Made by a program: the position numbers and the translations under genes. A DNA stretch of 64,000 nucleotides from Polymyxa betae (taxonomy: Eukaryota > Endomyxa > Phytomyxea > Plasmodiophorida > Plasmodiophoridae), in the NCBI GenBank assembly GCA_003693705.1, contig RBZT01000855.1, forward strand, positions 62,001 to 126,000, given 5' to 3'. The number at the start of each line of letters is the position of its first letter. Within the stretch, counting starts at the first letter, position 1. Below are positions 34,092 through 46,169 of the stretch, one piece after another. The notes under the pieces are model-generated. The model saw nothing but the letters and a program-made list of their open reading frames with translations. It was not told where the DNA came from and searched no databases.

Positions 34092-35047
34092 CTACGACAA
34101 GTTCAGCTTTATATACTGTGCGAATGAGGTCGCCGGATCTTTCTCAGGATGAGCTTTCATTTGAGCCAGGAAACTCCTTCTCAGGCGATTCAGTTCCAGC
34201 ATGGTCACCGAACGACCAAGCGCAATCTGAACAGTCGTATGAGGCAGAGTTAAGGATGTCCCTCCAGCAATCTGAGACTGCTTCGAGACGATTTCGTTGA
34301 CTATATCGCGAGTCATGGCATCCATATTGATCAAAAACTGAGAATCGGCAATTCGATTGTTATCAGTACACATTGTCGAGGCCATGGTTCTGTTTGAATA
34401 TAACGCCTTCTCAATGGCATCGAATGGGATCAACGCCGATTCCGGAATTGTGAATAATGGACGATCCCAACGAACAGAACCATTCGGCACTTCTAATCGA
34501 GACACCAGATCATCGAAGACAGCAGCAGGGTACCTTTGATTTTCAGGCTTTGCCGTTTCCTGAATCATGATTATTAAAACAAATCGCGTAAACAAAAAAA
34601 ATGACGCTGAAAGCATGACAAATGCAGAAAAAAGAAACCAAATAAACGAACCCAATCACGACATCGTTCAATTGGAATATCACAAAAGACAGTGCATTGA
34701 TGGGTCTTCAATGCTCGAGCTATGCAGTGGAGCTCATATCGGAATCCCTTGATCGTGTTCAAGCTATCAACAATGACGACAGTGTCTGTAGTCAAGAGAC
34801 GCTCAACAAGCGATTTTATCGACCCGCGTCCAATCTTTTCCGTTGGGAGCGTTGCATAGGCGTTTCGTTCAACCAAAGCGCGCTCGTCATTGGCGATCTC
34901 CACATTTCGACCACGAGCTCGCAGGTATTCGGCGATCTTCTGCGAAACCGTGCTGCAGCACCATAAGCGATGAATTGCAAAGCAAACTGTAATAAGAAAT
35001 CACCTTTTACCCGATGATGGATGACCCACAACAACCACGAGAGGCAT
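34092..35047 (-). CDS. KTI12: KTI12, Elongator regulator (P-loop ATPase)
   Basis: KTI12 binds tRNA and promotes the Elongator-dependent modification of wobble uridines. The P-loop MPLVVVVGHPSSGKST is split by the first intron, whose removal joins GK-ST to VSQKIAEYLRARGRNVE. Then come the conserved NDERALVERNAYATLPTEK, GSIKSLVERLLTTDTVVIVD and SLNTIKGFRYELHCIARAL. After a second intron follow FDDLVSRLEVPNGSVRWDRP, LFTIPESALIPFDAIEKALY and LNRLRRSFLAQMK. The C-terminal tRNA-binding domain is complete. The gene is divergent from RPP40 (165 bp between starts), which is also a tRNA-related gene. This could reflect shared regulation but could be chance. Confidence 0.93.
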
Positions 35048-35212
35048 CGTCAATCGAAACTCAAGCCTATACTGCAGTGGCTTTCCAACAGCAGGAAGTA
35101 AGAATCATTTCAAAGAAGTCCGTCAAGTTTTCCTTTTTTGTTAGAAAGTCCGTGAGCAGAAATCCATCTTTGAACTTTCCTGGTTTTTTTATCAACATTT
35201 CAGACATTTAAC

Positions 35213-36345
35213 ATGCCGGCGCCGTTTCAGTTTGCTGGCGGCCCTTCTCCATCAGAATTAACCTATCGGCATCTATCCAGTATCAAGCAGCGTCTTTGTT
35301 TGGCGTTCAATCACGAGATCGAACTGACAATTCCATTGGATTCCGTACCGGATAATTTACCCAGCGCCGAGCTAATCGGCTATACGGTTCGTGTACCGCT
35401 GGCATCATTATTAAGCCCGGAATTCTTGCAGAAATATATACAGAATGGTGAATTCTCTGCGCTTTCATTCGACAGCATGATCGACCATTGTAATACTGTC
35501 GCTTTCCTGCCCAATGGCTCGTTGATGCTGACGGTTGATTGCGATACGTATCAGTCGCTGGGCTTGATTGGACGTCCATCCCGATTCAAATCGTTAAAAT
35601 CCGTCAGATATGATATTGTTGTCGATCTTCGATCTCCGTCATTTCGCCCTGATTCAGCCCAGTATAAGCGTCTATTGTGGTGCTTACAGGACCGCACTGA
35701 GCCCTGTTTGCTTATTGCTACTTATACTCGTGATGGCCGTCCAGAACCCATTGAATTTCCATCTGATGCTGTTTATGAGAGGATCGAGTTTTCAGCGTTT
35801 TCGTCACATATTGGTCCCATTCCGACCCCAGTGTTTCTTATCCAGGAATTTAATACCAGCTTGTCGAATGAAGCGAAACTTGAGCTATTTCATTGGTTCG
35901 GGGCTTTAAGCTGCTCTTGTTTAACTTTCCTTCAGAATTGCGGTCAAAAATCCGATTTTTATGCGTCCAAGTTTGCTTGTGATCAACTGGCATTCAGTAC
36001 AGAATCAAGCAGCTGTGTCAGTCATCGATTGACAGGCCTGATATCTGAGTCTGTCGTTGAAGAATGGGTATCTTATGCTGAAAGCTTAGTTAGATCAAAA
36101 GCCTGCAAATGGGCTGCCATTACGGTATGGCACTTTTGGGTTTTAATGGTCTTTCAGCTAAACCATGGAATCAGATATTTGGGTTCTCAGATGCACCAGT
36201 GTCTTGGGCAACAAGAAATGGCGACCCAGGTTTCTCATCGCATCATTATGAATACGCAGGCGATAACCATTACGTTTTGGTCATTTTACCTGACCTTTCT
36301 TGCGTTCAGTTTTTGGCTGCAGGAGAACTTGATAATGCTCATTGA
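35213..36345 (+). CDS. RPP40: RPP40, RNase P/MRP protein subunit p40
   Basis: Protein subunit of nuclear RNase P, which trims the 5' leader of precursor tRNA. A long exon starts MPAPFQFAGGPSPSELTYRH and includes AELIGYTVRVPLASLLSPEF, MLTVDCDTYQSLGLIGRPSR and ELFHWFGALSCSCLTFLQN. A 50-bp intron at 36125-36174 is removed to give KWAAIT joined to IFGFSDAPVSWATRNGDPGF, then GDNHYVLVILPDLSCVQFLA. The F-(S/A)-D-(A/S)-P-V-S-W block followed by G-F and G-(D/E)-(N/H) is the signature of p40 in animals. An unspliced reading of the same DNA loses this motif. Stop TGA is at 36343-36345, 31 bp from the stop of the convergent kinase gene. Confidence 0.88.
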
Positions 36346-36376
36346 CATTGTACAAATAATATATATTGAATATTGG

Positions 36377-39207
36377 TCAAGAATCCCAGAAAGTCTTGAC
36401 CGGATTATCGCAATCGTCGCAATACATATCGAGAGTGTTCTGCAAATCGCGTAATGAAAATGGCTGCATCAACTCAGTTCAATCTTCGTCTTGACAAATA
36501 CATAAGGGATTTACCTTTAATAAGAAATATACCATCCGACATGAATCCAATTCTGCCTGGATAGTCGCCCTTGGAGTTCCAGAAGTCAATATTATTGGTA
36601 ACATTTTGGAACCGGGTCGTTCCTGTTCGTATCTTCGAACATTTTGAATCAACTGTATACCGTTGGTTTCGGGCATCTGCCAACCAGGATGAAACCTTTG
36701 GTCTCAAGAAATATTTTGACTAACCAGATAATCAGTCATTATGACGTCTAATGGATATTTATCTGTTGTGGTTTCCAATTGACCAGGATAATCAGCCGAT
36801 GTGTGATCTCGAATCAAAATTTGTATTGCTGATTGGCCGCTGGTACAGACGGTAACGTGATGTCCCAGCTGTTCTATCATTCTTCCAATGACTTTTAGGC
36901 TAACAGGATTATCTATATAACAGGTGATTATAAAAAAAAATCAATTTGCAATCGTTACCATCAACTAGCAGAACGTGCAAAGGCCTCGCTTTCTGAAAGT
37001 CAACAGCCGCACTAATATCAGATATGGCGTTGATTTCTGAACTCGGTTTGTTTGCCGATAAAGCTGACAGAACAATTGATTGAATCTGTTCAGCAACAAT
37101 GGGCTTGGAGTAATAAACCGTATATGGAGAAGAAACCGTCAACATAATATCTTGGTCTTTCAAAGCAACAACAGGCAAACTCCCATATACTACGTCTAGA
37201 TTTCGAATGACCTCTAAACGCGTAGGTCCAGGAATGGATTCAGAACTGGCGCCGATGGTCCCAACATCGACCATGATCAATTTGGGAATCTGGTGTTGGC
37301 TGGATAAAAAGTTGATCATTGCTGAGAACGAAGTGAAACATTGAACTTCGTAACCGATTTGACGAATAGCATTCTCCAGCAACGATAAAGCGGTTGGTAC
37401 ATCATCAAAGATAACCACAGTTCCGGATACAAGAAGCAGATTGTGGTTCATTTCATGATACGACGAATGTTCTCCCACTTCCACATTCACATTAAATGTG
37501 GTACCTTTACCAGGTCCATCTGAATACACAGATATATCACCATTCATTGCACGAGCTAAATTCCGCGAAATCTGCCAAAGGAAGTCAAACGCACTAAGAT
37601 TCCAATAAACGATATAACGCACAGCAAGACCCAAACCAGTTCCTCCCTAAAAAAGGTCATTATGTTGTTATACAAACCATTGCGACTTACGAAAATTCTA
37701 GTTGTGGATAAAGATGCTTGATGAAACGCTTGAAATAAAGTAGGAATGCAATCCCGAGATAAGCCTGCGACTTAATCGGTTACTAGTCAGAGAAAATGCA
37801 ACTGCCTACCAATTCCAGTATCTTTGATAGAGATAACCAACTTCAGTTTTGATCGATCTGATAAATCCATCTCACTTTCCACTTTCACCAAAATCTCATT
37901 TGTCTTCTCTCTCGGCACGGAGAACTATAGAGATAGATTTCGATATCTATTTAGGTAACCAAACTCTGTACGAACCTTGATAGAGTTACTCATTAAGTTT
38001 TGGAGAATTTGGTACAATCTCATCTAAAGCTGCTAAGTGCTAAAAAGCCCAGGATTGATCCTTCATACCTGATCCCCAATGACTATGTTAGGGACTCGCT
38101 CAGAAGTCACTGCCATCAACTGCAATCATGCTGAACAAACAACTCGACGACATTATAGCAGAAGCCATCGTACTTCAATCTGTTTGGAATGTGCTTGAAT
38201 GGCACTCATGTTGAGTAATCTCTTCACAAGCTCTCTAATGTCGAATGGGCACGGCTCAAGCTTGACCATTCCCTTTCCTATTTTCTCGTAATCCAAGACG
38301 TTGTTGACTACAGCAAACATTACGACAAAGCCAGAATTACGATAATGTTCAAACCTAACTGAACGGTTCCCATTGTTGCCGAGCGTAGAGTGTCAATCAG
38401 TGCTTTAACTTCAAAATCCTTATTCAGAGAATCTAGCAAATCGACTAGGCCCAAAATTTGCAGCACAGGTGTCCTAAGTTCATGTGTGGCATTCGCTATG
38501 AAAGTGACGTGATCTTCCAGCAACTTCTTCGCTCGTTCATTCGCGGTTTGCATGACGTCGTTCGCTTTCTTATGGCTTTGAGCGAAACGCACAGAAATTT
38601 CGATAATGAACAGGTTCAAGATGACACAGAGAAAAGCATTAAACATCAGAAGGTCGAAAGATGCAGTTCCATGAAATATCGCACGAGGCCAAGGGTGACC
38701 TAATTCTTGTAGTGCAACAGCAAATTGCTGTGTTGCAATTCCGGCAGCGCCAAAAAAGATACAGGACGATTTAGAGCCAGTCATAGCAATTGCCATCAAA
38801 GGCAAGACAAACTGAAAGCAGAATCCAGCACTGAATATACCGCATTCAAGCATTGCATAGGTTGAGACGACATAGACAAAGACAACAATCGCATTGCCAG
38901 CTATCATCACACGCTTTCGGATAGATAAGGCCAATTTTGAGTCGGCCAGGAAGTATCGAGTCTTCCGAAAGAAAACCAACAGCATAATATTTGTAAGTAA
39001 ATAGACGGCAGCGACAGAAGCATAAGAATCAAACATAGGCAGGAAGCTCATTGCAGCTACTGAGATAAATCCAATGTAGAGTAATGCGAATAATATTTCA
39101 ACGATCTGAGTTGCATGTAAGAACGACCGCAAGTCTTCCGATTCTAATTTTGGGTCGACAAAACTCGCCGTCGTCAAAAAGGACATGGCGAGTGCAAAGC
39201 ACGACAT
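36377..39207 (-). CDS. Seven-TM hybrid histidine kinase with two receiver domains
   Basis: The N-terminus has about seven hydrophobic helices (residues 1-215). It is followed by a linker and a HisKA domain with the phosphoacceptor histidine in FIANATHELRTPVLQIL. The GHKL ATPase domain is spread over several exons: N box QILQNLMSNSIK, G1 box SIKDTGIGLSRD, and FGGTGLGLA. A first receiver-like domain has FDDVP, IMVDVG and YYSKPI. The second receiver is complete: LLVDDNPVSLKVIGRMIEQL, IMTDYLMPETNG and FLLKPFSLRDL; these D-D, D and K residues appear only after introns are removed. Many introns of about 45-70 bp. This is a sensor kinase that should pass phosphate to an HPt protein. The ligand is unknown because no PAS or extracellular domain is seen. 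Confidence 0.85.
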
Positions 39208-39601
39208 CGACTGGTCTCAGATCGTTACAGCAACAAAGCATGCATCGACCCCGGAATTTGCAATCACAGCAATGGAGGGTACACTCCCACTAAAACGGAA
39301 TGTTGCCCTGAAGTACTCGCCTAATAGCCGATTCGATCGGTAGGGAGCGAACGTTTTCTAAAAGCATCTCATCGAGGGCACTTCAAGACTAAGTCACAGT
39401 CATCATAGTGCTTCCATACAGTCAGGTCCTTCCCCACAGTCCAAGTTCGATCATTCGAATTTGTGATTTACGTTACATTTGCGGCAACCATCCCTGACTG
39501 CACTAGCTGCCGACTGAGCTAGGGTTTACCTTCGACCTCGTGATTGGCACCCTGTCACCTCGTACAGCACATTGTCGCACCGGCGCTGAATTGAGAGACC
39601 A
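39208..39601. other. Divergent promoter region
   Basis: About 390 bp between the start of the hybrid kinase (minus) and the start of ENY2 (plus). It should contain both promoters. No coding exon, clear TATA box or repeat is recognised. Confidence 0.4.
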
Positions 39602-40132
39602 TGTCAATGCCAGAAGGCGATGATCGGCGTCAGAGGCGGATGCAGATCACGTCGACGATCAATGCACGACTGATCGAATCTGGGGAAAGAGACCAGTAGG
39701 CAGTGACAGGATAAGCAGCGCTTTACTGATACGCATATAGACTGAAAGAACTACTACGTACTCGATTAGTTGAGGTCTGCCTAACGATTGTAATAGAAAT
39801 ACGGTCAGTGACATTGTAAGCAGTGTGGTTGGCGAGATAATTTAAAAGCCCAATGCGAAGGTATGATGTTTTCATGCATTGCTTGTGAAGGATTTTTGCT
39901 AAAAGTTAGAGTAGAATATATCAAGCGGAAAGGCTTAGAGAAGATCACTGTCGACGATCTCGTTAAGCAGATGCTTCCTTTGGCTCATAGTAATGAATAC
40001 TCAACACAACTTGTTCATTAGCTGAATCTTGTTCAAGGTCTTATACCAGAAGCCATCAAAATGGAGCTAATACAAAGACTGAAGAAATTCTTCACTGCTT
40101 CCCTTCAAGATACTCCTCCTCCTCAAATGTGA
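39602..40132 (+). CDS. ENY2: ENY2/Sus1, SAGA and TREX-2 subunit
   Basis: Small helical protein shared by the SAGA deubiquitinase module and the TREX-2 mRNA export complex. Five tiny exons join in frame: [15 protein letters not shown] through [75 protein letters not shown] and a short P-rich end. The G-E-R-x-x-L-K-E-L-L, C-G-W-(R/K)-D-x-L-K and G-L-E-x-(I/V)-T-V-D-D-L-V blocks are diagnostic of ENY2. No single exon exceeds about 100 bp, so the gene is invisible to a simple open-frame scan. Introns are about 38-60 bp with standard GT-AG ends. Confidence 0.92.
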
Positions 40133-40294
40133 ATCCCATACCTCTATATTTATCGCTAATATTTTATATATGTACTTTGCCTTTATCATTTATCCCAACT
40201 CCTTCATAAATTGAAAATAATGGACTCAATCTATATGGCATGATTAGATTGACACTTAAATGATGCAAATGTTCCATTGCTTTTGGTCGTGGCT

Positions 40295-41499
40295 ATGCCG
40301 GGAAGCCGATCATTGGTACATCGACGATTTGATAGAACGATGTTGTCTCGATGGCATCGGAGGCATACCGTTAAGCCTGTATACAGTCCATCAACATTGG
40401 CGCCTCCAGAGCAACGAAAGAGTTTCGATTCGAGAGAACCTGCAAAGAATCAGGATGCGTTCCGCCGTTCTGAAATTTTATCGAGAGCGAAGCATAGCTT
40501 CACAGTCGATGCTATTTCTAACTCGGAAGATCGTTTCGAGGATTCCCAGATCTCGCATGAAGGCATGGATTACAAGAACGATTCACTTTCTGACAATTGG
40601 ATTAACTATAATGCTTTTTTTACCGAGTTTTTTGAACGATCCGATCTGTCAATCTTCCGAAGGCGTTTCTCGTCTATGAGAAAGAGCACATTGACGATGC
40701 CATCTCTCCCCGTCGAAGAACCACCTTCCGATCAAGCAATTTCGGATCAATTCACGAAAATTTTCGATCCACACAGCTTCTTTGCAGCCTGGAACGGCAG
40801 CGAAGGAGTTCGCGCTTGCATCCGATGGTTTGACGAATCTCCAGGTAAGATCGGAAACCGAATGAGTGACAAAACGATAATCAAACTCTTGGGGAATATT
40901 ACCTATTTGGATGCTATCAAGATCCACGACATTGTTAATGCTTTTGGTAAATGGACTTTGAATCATATGGCATAGACCCTGAAGGCAATTTCAGAACCTG
41001 ATGGTTATCCCTCAATGACATGTATTCAATTTCATGTCTTGATATCTTGTATTCTTGCCAGAGAAGAGGGACGCCTTGGACAATTTGTGTACGTTGATCC
41101 AAGCAGACATGTTTGTATACTCACGGTTTTTAGCTATCTACATTCGGACTGGGTTTACAACTTTTTTAATAAATCTCCCAATTTCACCATGGAACGGGTA
41201 AGTAAAAACATCATCGAAAGGTGTGTATAATAGTTTCAATAGGCACTTGCTTTGATTCGTGCATTGGGTGTCCCAGAAGATCACATAATGTCGATTCTTT
41301 CAAGATTATCGATATCGTTCAACACCACAGCAACGGTGAAGGTTGGCAGCCATTATGTTCAGATACGCCCTTGATGCCCTAACCCAAACTGTAATTCGTA
41401 GATGTTGACCTTATCGTACTTCTTCATTTTAAACGAATGGGAAGTGTACAGAAATGGTCAAACCCTAGAAGTTTTGCTCGAGCAGCGTGGACAACAATG
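40295..41499 (+). CDS. Unrecognised protein, possibly organelle-targeted
   Basis: The main exon starts MPGSRSLVHRRFDRTMLSRW, a basic, arginine-rich N-terminus that could be a mitochondrial presequence. It continues through SDNWINYNAFFTEFFERSDL and SFFAAWNGSEGVRACIRWFD to LDAIKIHDIVNAF. Several short introns follow. One option joins NAF to EPDGYPSMT, which would resemble a degenerate EF-hand loop. Later exons probably include ALIRALGVPEDHIMSILSRL and a last one with SYFFILNEWEVYRNGQTLEV ending at 41499. Exon order in the middle is unsure and I do not recognise the family. Confidence 0.5.
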
Positions 41500-41920
41500 A
41501 ACATGAAACAGCAACATCGTGGTGTTAACGCGATGGGACTGAGTTCAATCCATAATCCTAAACAATAACAGTCTATCGAATGTATCGGTCACTATATAGA
41601 TATCCTGTCATTATAGATCGCTGTGAAAACTCGAAACTGTGAGCAATCTCAGTTGTCCAGCCAGCTCAACCAACTTCATAATCGGCGCTACCGACGGATG
41701 AGAATGGCGGATTGACGGGCGGCCGCGTCCCCACAGTGTAACGTTACCATGGCAGATGAGGCAACCCTCTTGCCCCCCATTAAGTGGGACTATTGACTGG
41801 GGCCCTGGACCGGAAATAGCTTCATGCACTCTCAATCGCCTTATTATCCGCTACAAAGGGGGACAAGCCCAAAGTGCAAACATCTGCTTGTAGAAGCCAG
41901 CCGTGCCGGCAAAGAACAGT
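41500..41920. repeat. Intergenic region with C-rich dispersed element
   Basis: Between the unknown gene and the zinc-finger gene. Bases 41700-41820 are GC-rich and include CTTGCCCCCCATTAAGTGGG, related to the C-rich blocks near 12032, 26218 and 30768. No gene is supported. Confidence 0.4.
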
Positions 41921-42675
41921 ATGTCAACACTCAGCCAGTCGGAAAAAAGTGTATCCACTGGTCAAGACAGCGTCGGGGACTGCACGACGAGCAAGACGCA
42001 GCATCATTGCGGCCAATGTGGCCGACTCTTCAGTCGCAGGTCTCACCTGTCAAGCCATGTCAGAACGCATACGGGCGAACGCCCATTCCAGTGTCAGATT
42101 TGTAAGAAAGGATTCACCCAGAGCGGGTCGCTCTACAGGCATATGCGAAATCACGAACGGATTGTGAATCGGAACCTAACAAGTGTAACCTGTATACAGT
42201 GCTGCCGTGTATTCTTGTCCAAGAAGGGATTAACTGCTCATTTACGTGCAGTTCACAAATCTACCACGAAAAGCGATTTACTTGTAATCCCGGTATGCTC
42301 ACGTACGAATAATTCTCATTCCTGTAATATAACCAAACGCTGACCATAACTATGTTAGAATCTGTTCCGGTGGAATCTGCTACTAGCGAATGGCTGCCTT
42401 CATTCCCGCTAAACGAATACGAAGACAATTCGGCGCTATACCCTGCGAATGACGAGCAATGGGTGATGCCGTCCTTCGCGTCCATTCCGGTCGCAATCAC
42501 ACCACCAATGTCGCCAACGCTAACTGATAACGTTCAAAACCAACAAAGACAGGCTCAATGCATGCTCTGCTGGCAAGCATTTGGTCATGAAAGCTTGCTT
42601 AGTCAACATATATTTTCGACACATTTCAAATCGCCACCAGTTTCACCTGGACCCAAAATACCTTCAATTCGTTGA
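41921..42675 (+). CDS. C2H2 zinc-finger protein
   Basis: After a serine/threonine-rich start (MSTLSQSEKSVSTGQDSVG) there are two adjacent classical C2H2 fingers: CGQCGRLFSRRSHLSSHVRT H linked by TGERPFQ to CQICKKGFTQSGSLYRHMRN H. A third is separated (CIQCCRVFLSKKGLTAHLRA VH). An intron of 56 bp (about 42303-42358) leads to an acidic/aromatic stretch WLPSFPLNEYEDNSALYPAN and a fourth finger CMLCWQAFGHESLLSQHIFS TH, then a proline-rich end. The TGERPF linker is the hallmark of DNA-binding finger arrays, so a transcription factor is likely. The acidic stretch could serve as an activation domain. ATG 41921 is the first in frame. Confidence 0.85.
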
Positions 42676-43093
42676 TCACTACTTAGAAGGTATTGCAAAT
42701 ACCGGTCCATCGCGGTGTGAACAGGGAGTGCTATCTAAGGATTTGCCTAAGCAGCTCTAATTTATTCATTGCTTAATCGCTACTCTTTGCATATTATCTG
42801 GAACTGACAGACCAAAAATGGGGATAGCTGAAGGACCTTTTAAACCTTAATATAATAAATTATTCGTATGGTTCCAATTAAAATCTTTCGAAAGAATTAA
42901 GTTAGGAATGTGCTTTTTGATTACTAGATCAAGCTTTCCTGCAAATTTCATCAGAAAATTCGGTTTTTTGGACGAAAAGCACGAAATTACATGAAGATGC
43001 CCTAATATAATCGTTCACGGACATGCTTGACTGCGTACGGGGTTGTCGCATCAACTATCGCTTCTAGCCAAAGATTGTCGCTTTCGTTCCGCC

Positions 43094-43678
43094 ATGGGTA
43101 AGGACTACCATACCTACTCGAAAACGGCGAACACGCCCCGTCGTCCTTTCGAAAAGGAGCGCCTGGATGCTGAATTGAAGCTGGTCGGTGAATACGGCTT
43201 GCGTAACAAGCGTGAAGTCTGGCGCGTCCAGTACACCCTGGCCAAGATCCGTAAGGCGGCTCGTGAGCTGTTGACGCTCGAGGAGAAGGATTCCCGTCGC
43301 CTGTTCGAAGGCGCTGCCCTGCTGCGTCGTCTGACCCGTCTTGGTCTGCTGTCAGAAGCTGAGCAGAAGCTCGATTTCATTCTGGCTATGACCGTCGAGC
43401 AGTTCCTTGAACGTCGACTCCAGACTAAGGTCTTTAAAGACGGTCTGGCCAAGTCCATCCACCACGCTCGTGTTCTGATCAAGGGACGCCACATCCGTGT
43501 CGGACGTCGCATCGTCAACGTCCCATCGTTCAACGTTCGTGTTGACAGCGAGAAGCACATCGACTTCGCTCTCACATCGCCATTCGGCCAAGGACGCCCA
43601 GGTCGTGTTAAGCGAAAAGCCCTGCGTGAAGGAAAGGGAGCCGGCGGCGGTTCTGATGATGATGAGGACATGTACTGA
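43094..43678 (+). CDS. RPS9: 40S ribosomal protein S9 (uS4)
   Basis: Cytosolic small-subunit protein uS4. It is intronless from the ATG at 43094, 194 aa, beginning [20 protein letters not shown]. The eukaryotic uS4 core is complete: [77 protein letters not shown] (the S4 RNA-binding domain) and [20 protein letters not shown]. It ends with a glycine/acidic tail. Base composition is clearly more G+C rich at third positions than in its neighbours, as expected for a highly expressed gene. A possible 5' leader intron acceptor (CTTCTAG) lies just upstream near 43064. Antisense open frames here are by-products of this codon bias. Confidence 0.98.
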   Translation: MGKDYHTYSKTANTPRRPFEKERLDAELKLVGEYGLRNKREVWRVQYTLAKIRKAARELLTLEEKDSRRLFEGAALLRRLTRLGLLSEAEQKLDFILAMTVEQFLERRLQTKVFKDGLAKSIHHARVLIKGRHIRVGRRIVNVPSFNVRVDSEKHIDFALTSPFGQGRPGRVKRKALREGKGAGGGSDDDEDMY

Positions 43679-44204
43679 GTCGTTCGAGCCTTCGTATAAC
43701 CAAGCTTCGCAATATATAAACAGGACAGTCTTTTCTAATTCTTTACCCCTTTAGAGCATTTGGGCATGTATAGTAACTTCTGTATGGAATCAATGTTCAT
43801 AGTTAATCCAGCTTCGAACACAGGTAAAAGGCGTTTATGATCGCTTACCTGATTGATTTCTTTCACCTTTTGCTGTGTACGATAGGTACTGTAATGTAGC
43901 CAATACCACCTGTATGGGCAAATGGCGGATTACCGTCGTATGGTTGAGTACTTCTATACGTCATTCAATAGCCACACCTGGTAGCCATGTGATGAATCAC
44001 GACATGAGCGATCGAGATCTCGGTGAATCGGTGTCTGCCATAAGCAAGCCAGGCCTTGGAGGCCATGACTCAACCCTTGGATGAGCATCGCGTGTCACAT
44101 GCCCGATCTCAGTTTATATTTTATTCTGGTTTCTATTCGGTATCTGTTTATTTAATAAGCTTTTAAACTCCAAATCCACTTTTGTGCCCGTATATATATA
44201 CTAT
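43679..44204. other. Intergenic; possible small minus-strand gene
   Basis: On the minus strand a chain of plausible exons and splice sites can be seen. These are MADTDSPRSRSLI near 44020, STQPYD, a short exon near 43850 containing QQKVKEINQ followed by GTAAGC, and an acceptor TCCATACAG near 43780. I could not complete a protein or recognise a family, so a very small intron-rich gene is only suspected. Otherwise the stretch is AT-rich spacer. Confidence 0.25.
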
Positions 44205-45836
44205 ATGACCCTGGTTGGAGTTCGTCGAGCGACTGAATATCAATTATCGAATGCCAAAGTCCCCAACAGCAACACTAATAACGACTACAATCCCCAACAT
44301 GTTCGTCGCTCGCTGTTAGGAGAACGACGCTGGAGCTACGCCGTCGAGCCGTCGTCCAGCCCGGTTATCGTCTGCCCTAGACGCAAAGAATCATTTACTG
44401 GTTTCAGAAGCTCATGCTCAGCTTCGATCATTTTCGAGTCACCAACTTTATTTCCAAACTCGCTGATACCTCCAGAATCTGGTTGTATTCCAAACGCTGC
44501 TGTTCTTTTTGATCCTGAATTCAAGAACGACCTCACCCTGACTATGAGAAACCCTGAAACAGAGCATGTACAGCGTCGCATACATTTGATCGATTTCTCT
44601 CGGTCGAAACCTGAATCGTCCTCAGCCAAGCCTCGCGCGAAAACAATTCGATCGTTTAATGCTCGATTGAACAGCTTTGCTCAGAGAGGCAACTACTTAG
44701 AGATTCTGTCATTGATCAAAGACGTTCAAAATGGGGCGATCAACATCTCTGGTCCACTTAACACTTACTCCTTCACGATCCTATTGAAGGCATACTGTAA
44801 TGCTGGCAATCTGGCCGCTGCCCGAAAACTTCTGGAAACCATGCACACGTTCGATGAGAACAAGCGCCCGAACCGCTTCACCTACAATACTCTGATGAAC
44901 GCCTTCATTCGCTGGGAAGACATTCAAGGCGCCACCGAACTGTTTGAGTTCATGGAGACCAGTGACGATGAAAGCATTCGACCGGATCATGTCACATTTA
45001 CAACGTTGATGAAGGGCTATGCTGCAACTGGTAAGCGATCCTCTAAATCACCTTCTGGCTTCGTCATTGATTGTTGAGAAGATATGAAAGCTGCAGCAAG
45101 TCTCTTCCAGCGTCTTCGCGACCACCCAGACCCTGATTGTCGACCCAATCAAGTGACGTACAATACGATGCTGAAAGGTTTCGTTGCCGAGGGCGACATG
45201 GACTCGGCTGATCGTCTCGTGGAAGAAATGCTCCACGATGCGGAATGCCGACCCGATATCGTTTCAATGAACACGATTATCGGCGGCTACGCGAGACAAG
45301 GGAACTTGCAGCAAGCTCGAGAGTATTTCGAGCAGATGCGATCACATGATATCATTCCAAATGCTGTGACGTTGCATGCCTTGATTGAAGGCTCTGTTCG
45401 GAAAGGTGATATGGAGTATGCTGATTACCTGTTTCAAACGACGATCAACGACAGGAACCCAGTGACGCTATCAGCAGCGACGTATCGTGCAATCATCGAA
45501 GCTTGGGTGCGGTTGGGCGAGCTACAGAAAGCCGAGTTCGTATTCTGCCATCAGATGGCGCTTAGCGATCCTGCCAACCAACCAAACCAGACAACATGTA
45601 TGCTCATGGCTGCTGCTTTCTCGCAGGCTGGCATGGTCGATAAGACGGCGTCGATGTTTTCGCGCGGCACGACTCGCCATCGCTATTCGATGGGAAACGT
45701 CCACGATTCGACGCCTGTCTGTTTCGAACCAAACGATTCGCATCCTCAATATACAGCGCTTCGTACTGGACTAAAGAAACGAGAATCCGTCGCTTCCTTC
45801 AGCAGCGATGATTTCGCGTTAAAGCTGAATTTCTAA
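44205..45836 (+). CDS. Pentatricopeptide repeat protein, tandem copy 1
   Basis: P-class PPR protein, expected to bind organellar RNA. A weakly conserved N-terminus (from ATG 44205, with RRSLLGERRWSYAVEPSSSP) precedes at least eight 35-residue repeats such as NTYSFTILLKAYCNAGNLAA, NRFTYNTLMNAFIRWEDIQG, DHVTFTTLMKGYAAT, NQVTYNTMLKGFVAEGDMDS and DIVSMNTIIGGYARQGNLQQ. One phase-1 intron (45031-45078) lies inside a repeat, after GYAAT. The next gene is a diverged copy with an intron at the same place, so the pair arose by tandem duplication. Only PPR proteins of this neighbourhood are seen, and no editing-type DYW domain is present. The C-terminal tail is serine-rich. Confidence 0.9.
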
Positions 45837-46169
45837 GCAATACTGAGTGTATTGACAACACGCTTAATTTCTAAACCAGGGTCTAATATCTAAACCGAGG
45901 GCCATTATTTGTAATTAACATTTATTGGTATATTTAAGTTTACGTGAATAAATACTATATCCAATCCCTTATCATATTCAGGCTGGTCTAGTTACCAATA
46001 GGCAGGTTGTCCTTTCGTTCAATCAATTGTTCCTGTGTAGGCAGATATTATCTCAGGCCTATAGTGTGACCTTTTCTTTGCCAGTGTCACAATTGTCAAC
46101 AATCGCAGTCTCTCCCATTCTGCTTACGAGTTGCTCTCTGAACGCCTTCATCCAGGTTTAGTTTTGCTG

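Noticed and set aside
43114-43671. 185-codon open frame antisense to RPS9
   Set aside because: It is the mirror of the strongly biased RPS9 codons; serine/arginine-rich low-complexity product.
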